Shown: in pieces, positions 12,222 to 12,938 of the stretch
Numbering within the stretch: the first letter of the stretch is position 1
How the letters are laid out: every line of letters begins with the position of its first letter
Source of the DNA: Acidimicrobiaceae bacterium
GTDB lineage: Bacteria > Actinomycetota > Acidimicrobiia > Acidimicrobiales > Palsa-688
DNA length: 12,938 bases
NCBI GenBank assembly: GCA_027334785.1
Contig: DAHWQF010000042.1
Coordinates: 1-12,938 of the forward strand
Reading direction: 5' to 3'
The notes under the pieces: generated by a model
The model's input: only the letters and a program-made list of their open reading frames with translations
What the model was told of the DNA's origin: nothing
The model's database searches: none
Made by a program: the position numbers and the translations under genes

Positions 12222-12938
12222 TTGGACCGTGCAGACGACATCGCCCTTCTCCGCTACGGGCTTGTGCGGGAGGTTTCCGACCCGAGGCTCTCCAAAGCCG
12301 AGTGGGGGAGGCTCGTACGCACCCTCGCAGCCGAGGTGCACCTCGGCCCCGCAGGCCAAGAAGTCCGCATATCTCGCCCGACGATCGACCGCTGGGTGCG
12401 CGCCTACCGCTCTGGCGGTTACGCGGCGCTACGTCCTGGTCCCCGCCGGGTAGAGCCCCGCACCCCGAAAGAGGCCCTCGACCTGGCCGCCAAGCTGCGC
12501 CGGGAGGACCCAGCTAGGAGCGCCGCCCACATAGCAGAGGTGCTCCGAGCTGCCCAGGGCTGGTCGCCCCACCCTCGTACCTTGGAGCGCCACTTCAAGG
12601 CCCAAGGCCTGACGAGGGCCGCCCTCACGGGCGCCAACGTCGCCTACGGGCGCTTCGAAGCCGGCTACCCGAACGAGCTTTGGACCGGCGACGCGCTCCA
12701 CGGCCCGGTCGTCGGGGGCAAGAAGGCCGTCTTGTTCGCGTTCATAGACGACTCCTCGAGGCTCGTGACCGGGCACCGTTGGAGCCATTCGGAAGACACC
12801 TTGGCCGCGGAGGCCGCGCTAAGACGCGGGATAATGTCGAGAGGTCTGCCTTCCACTTGCTATTTGGATCATGCCGACACTTATTTTATGCCGACATCTT
12901 CCGAGAAGCCCTTGCCGGGAAAGGTAGAGGGCGTGAAG
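12222..12938 (+). mobile_element. DDE integrase-type (rve) transposase, partial and probably disrupted
   Basis: Frame open from TTG 12222 (GAGG five bases upstream) to the window edge. Residues ~50-76 carry a helix-turn-helix (S-R-P-T-I-D-R-W-V-R-A-Y-R-S-G-G), as in IS481-like transposases. The rve catalytic core starts near residue 150: first Asp D157 in L-W-T-G-D-A-L-H-G-P, then K-A-V-L-F-A-F-I-D-D-S-S-R-L-V, and second Asp D216 in C-Y-L-D. The D-to-D distance of 59 residues fits the family. Past D216 the family usually shows N-G-S/A-x-F and then a histidine- and proline-rich stretch leading to the catalytic Glu; here the sequence reads H-A-D-T-Y-F-M-P-T-S and no longer resembles it. The element is therefore likely interrupted or shifted at about 12870. 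It would move the element together with the DUF6431-type protein. Confidence 0.78.
12871..12896 (+). repeat. 9-bp direct repeat at the transposase break
   Basis: ATGCCGACA occurs at 12871-12879 and 12888-12896, separated by CTTATTTT, in the most AT-rich patch of the element. It lies exactly where the transposase stops matching its family. Confidence 0.7.

Noticed and set aside
11210..12241. 343-codon minus-strand frame over the repeats and the DUF6431-type gene
   Set aside because: Antisense shadow; low-complexity composition, reads through the 14-bp repeats, and the plus-strand gene has clear zinc-ribbon motifs.

Overview
This is high-GC DNA with strong G/C bias at third codon positions. 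The window opens with the tail of a class II prolyl-tRNA synthetase of the kind found in Actinomycetota, and two genes carry -10-like hexamers placed for leaderless transcripts. Together these suggest an actinobacterium, possibly an Acidimicrobiia-like lineage; the lineage is an inference from protein style, not a database match.

Layout. 1-4035 holds housekeeping and metabolic genes: the 3' end of proS (+), a GNAT acetyltransferase (-, convergent with proS), a bioA-type DAPA aminotransferase (+) with an unusual repeat-bearing N-terminal extension, and an MFS exporter (-, convergent with bioA). From 4160 to 8748 lie two large membrane proteins on +: a 7-8 TM-GAF-GGDEF-EAL c-di-GMP enzyme with all signature residues, and a ~7 TM protein fused to an alpha/beta-hydrolase-like domain with an AxSxG nucleophile elbow. 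Then 8897-9265 is a SnoaL/NTF2-like gene broken by a 10-bp tandem duplication and a later single-base loss. A 424-nt gene-free stretch follows, containing a 41-bp near-perfect palindrome. Next is a two-gene unit: a 70-aa acidic protein translationally coupled (TAATG) to a family S51 peptidase E-like protein. An 86-aa orphan on - has a perfect 14-bp-arm hairpin just upstream of its ribosome binding site. From about 11240 the window becomes mobile: three perfect 14-bp tandem repeats, a zinc-ribbon/HTH protein of the DUF6431 type, and the N-terminal two thirds of a DDE integrase-type transposase. The transposase sequence stops resembling its family right after the second catalytic aspartate, beside a 9-bp direct repeat and an AT-rich patch.

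How genes work together. Only two associations are visible: the 70-aa/peptidase pair, and the DUF6431/transposase pair, which is a two-gene insertion element. The other genes look like single transcription units. I do not see a clearly new multi-gene system. The most promising unknowns are the small-protein/S51 pair, the membrane-anchored AxSxG hydrolase, the 86-aa orphan with its hairpin leader, and the two large palindromes.
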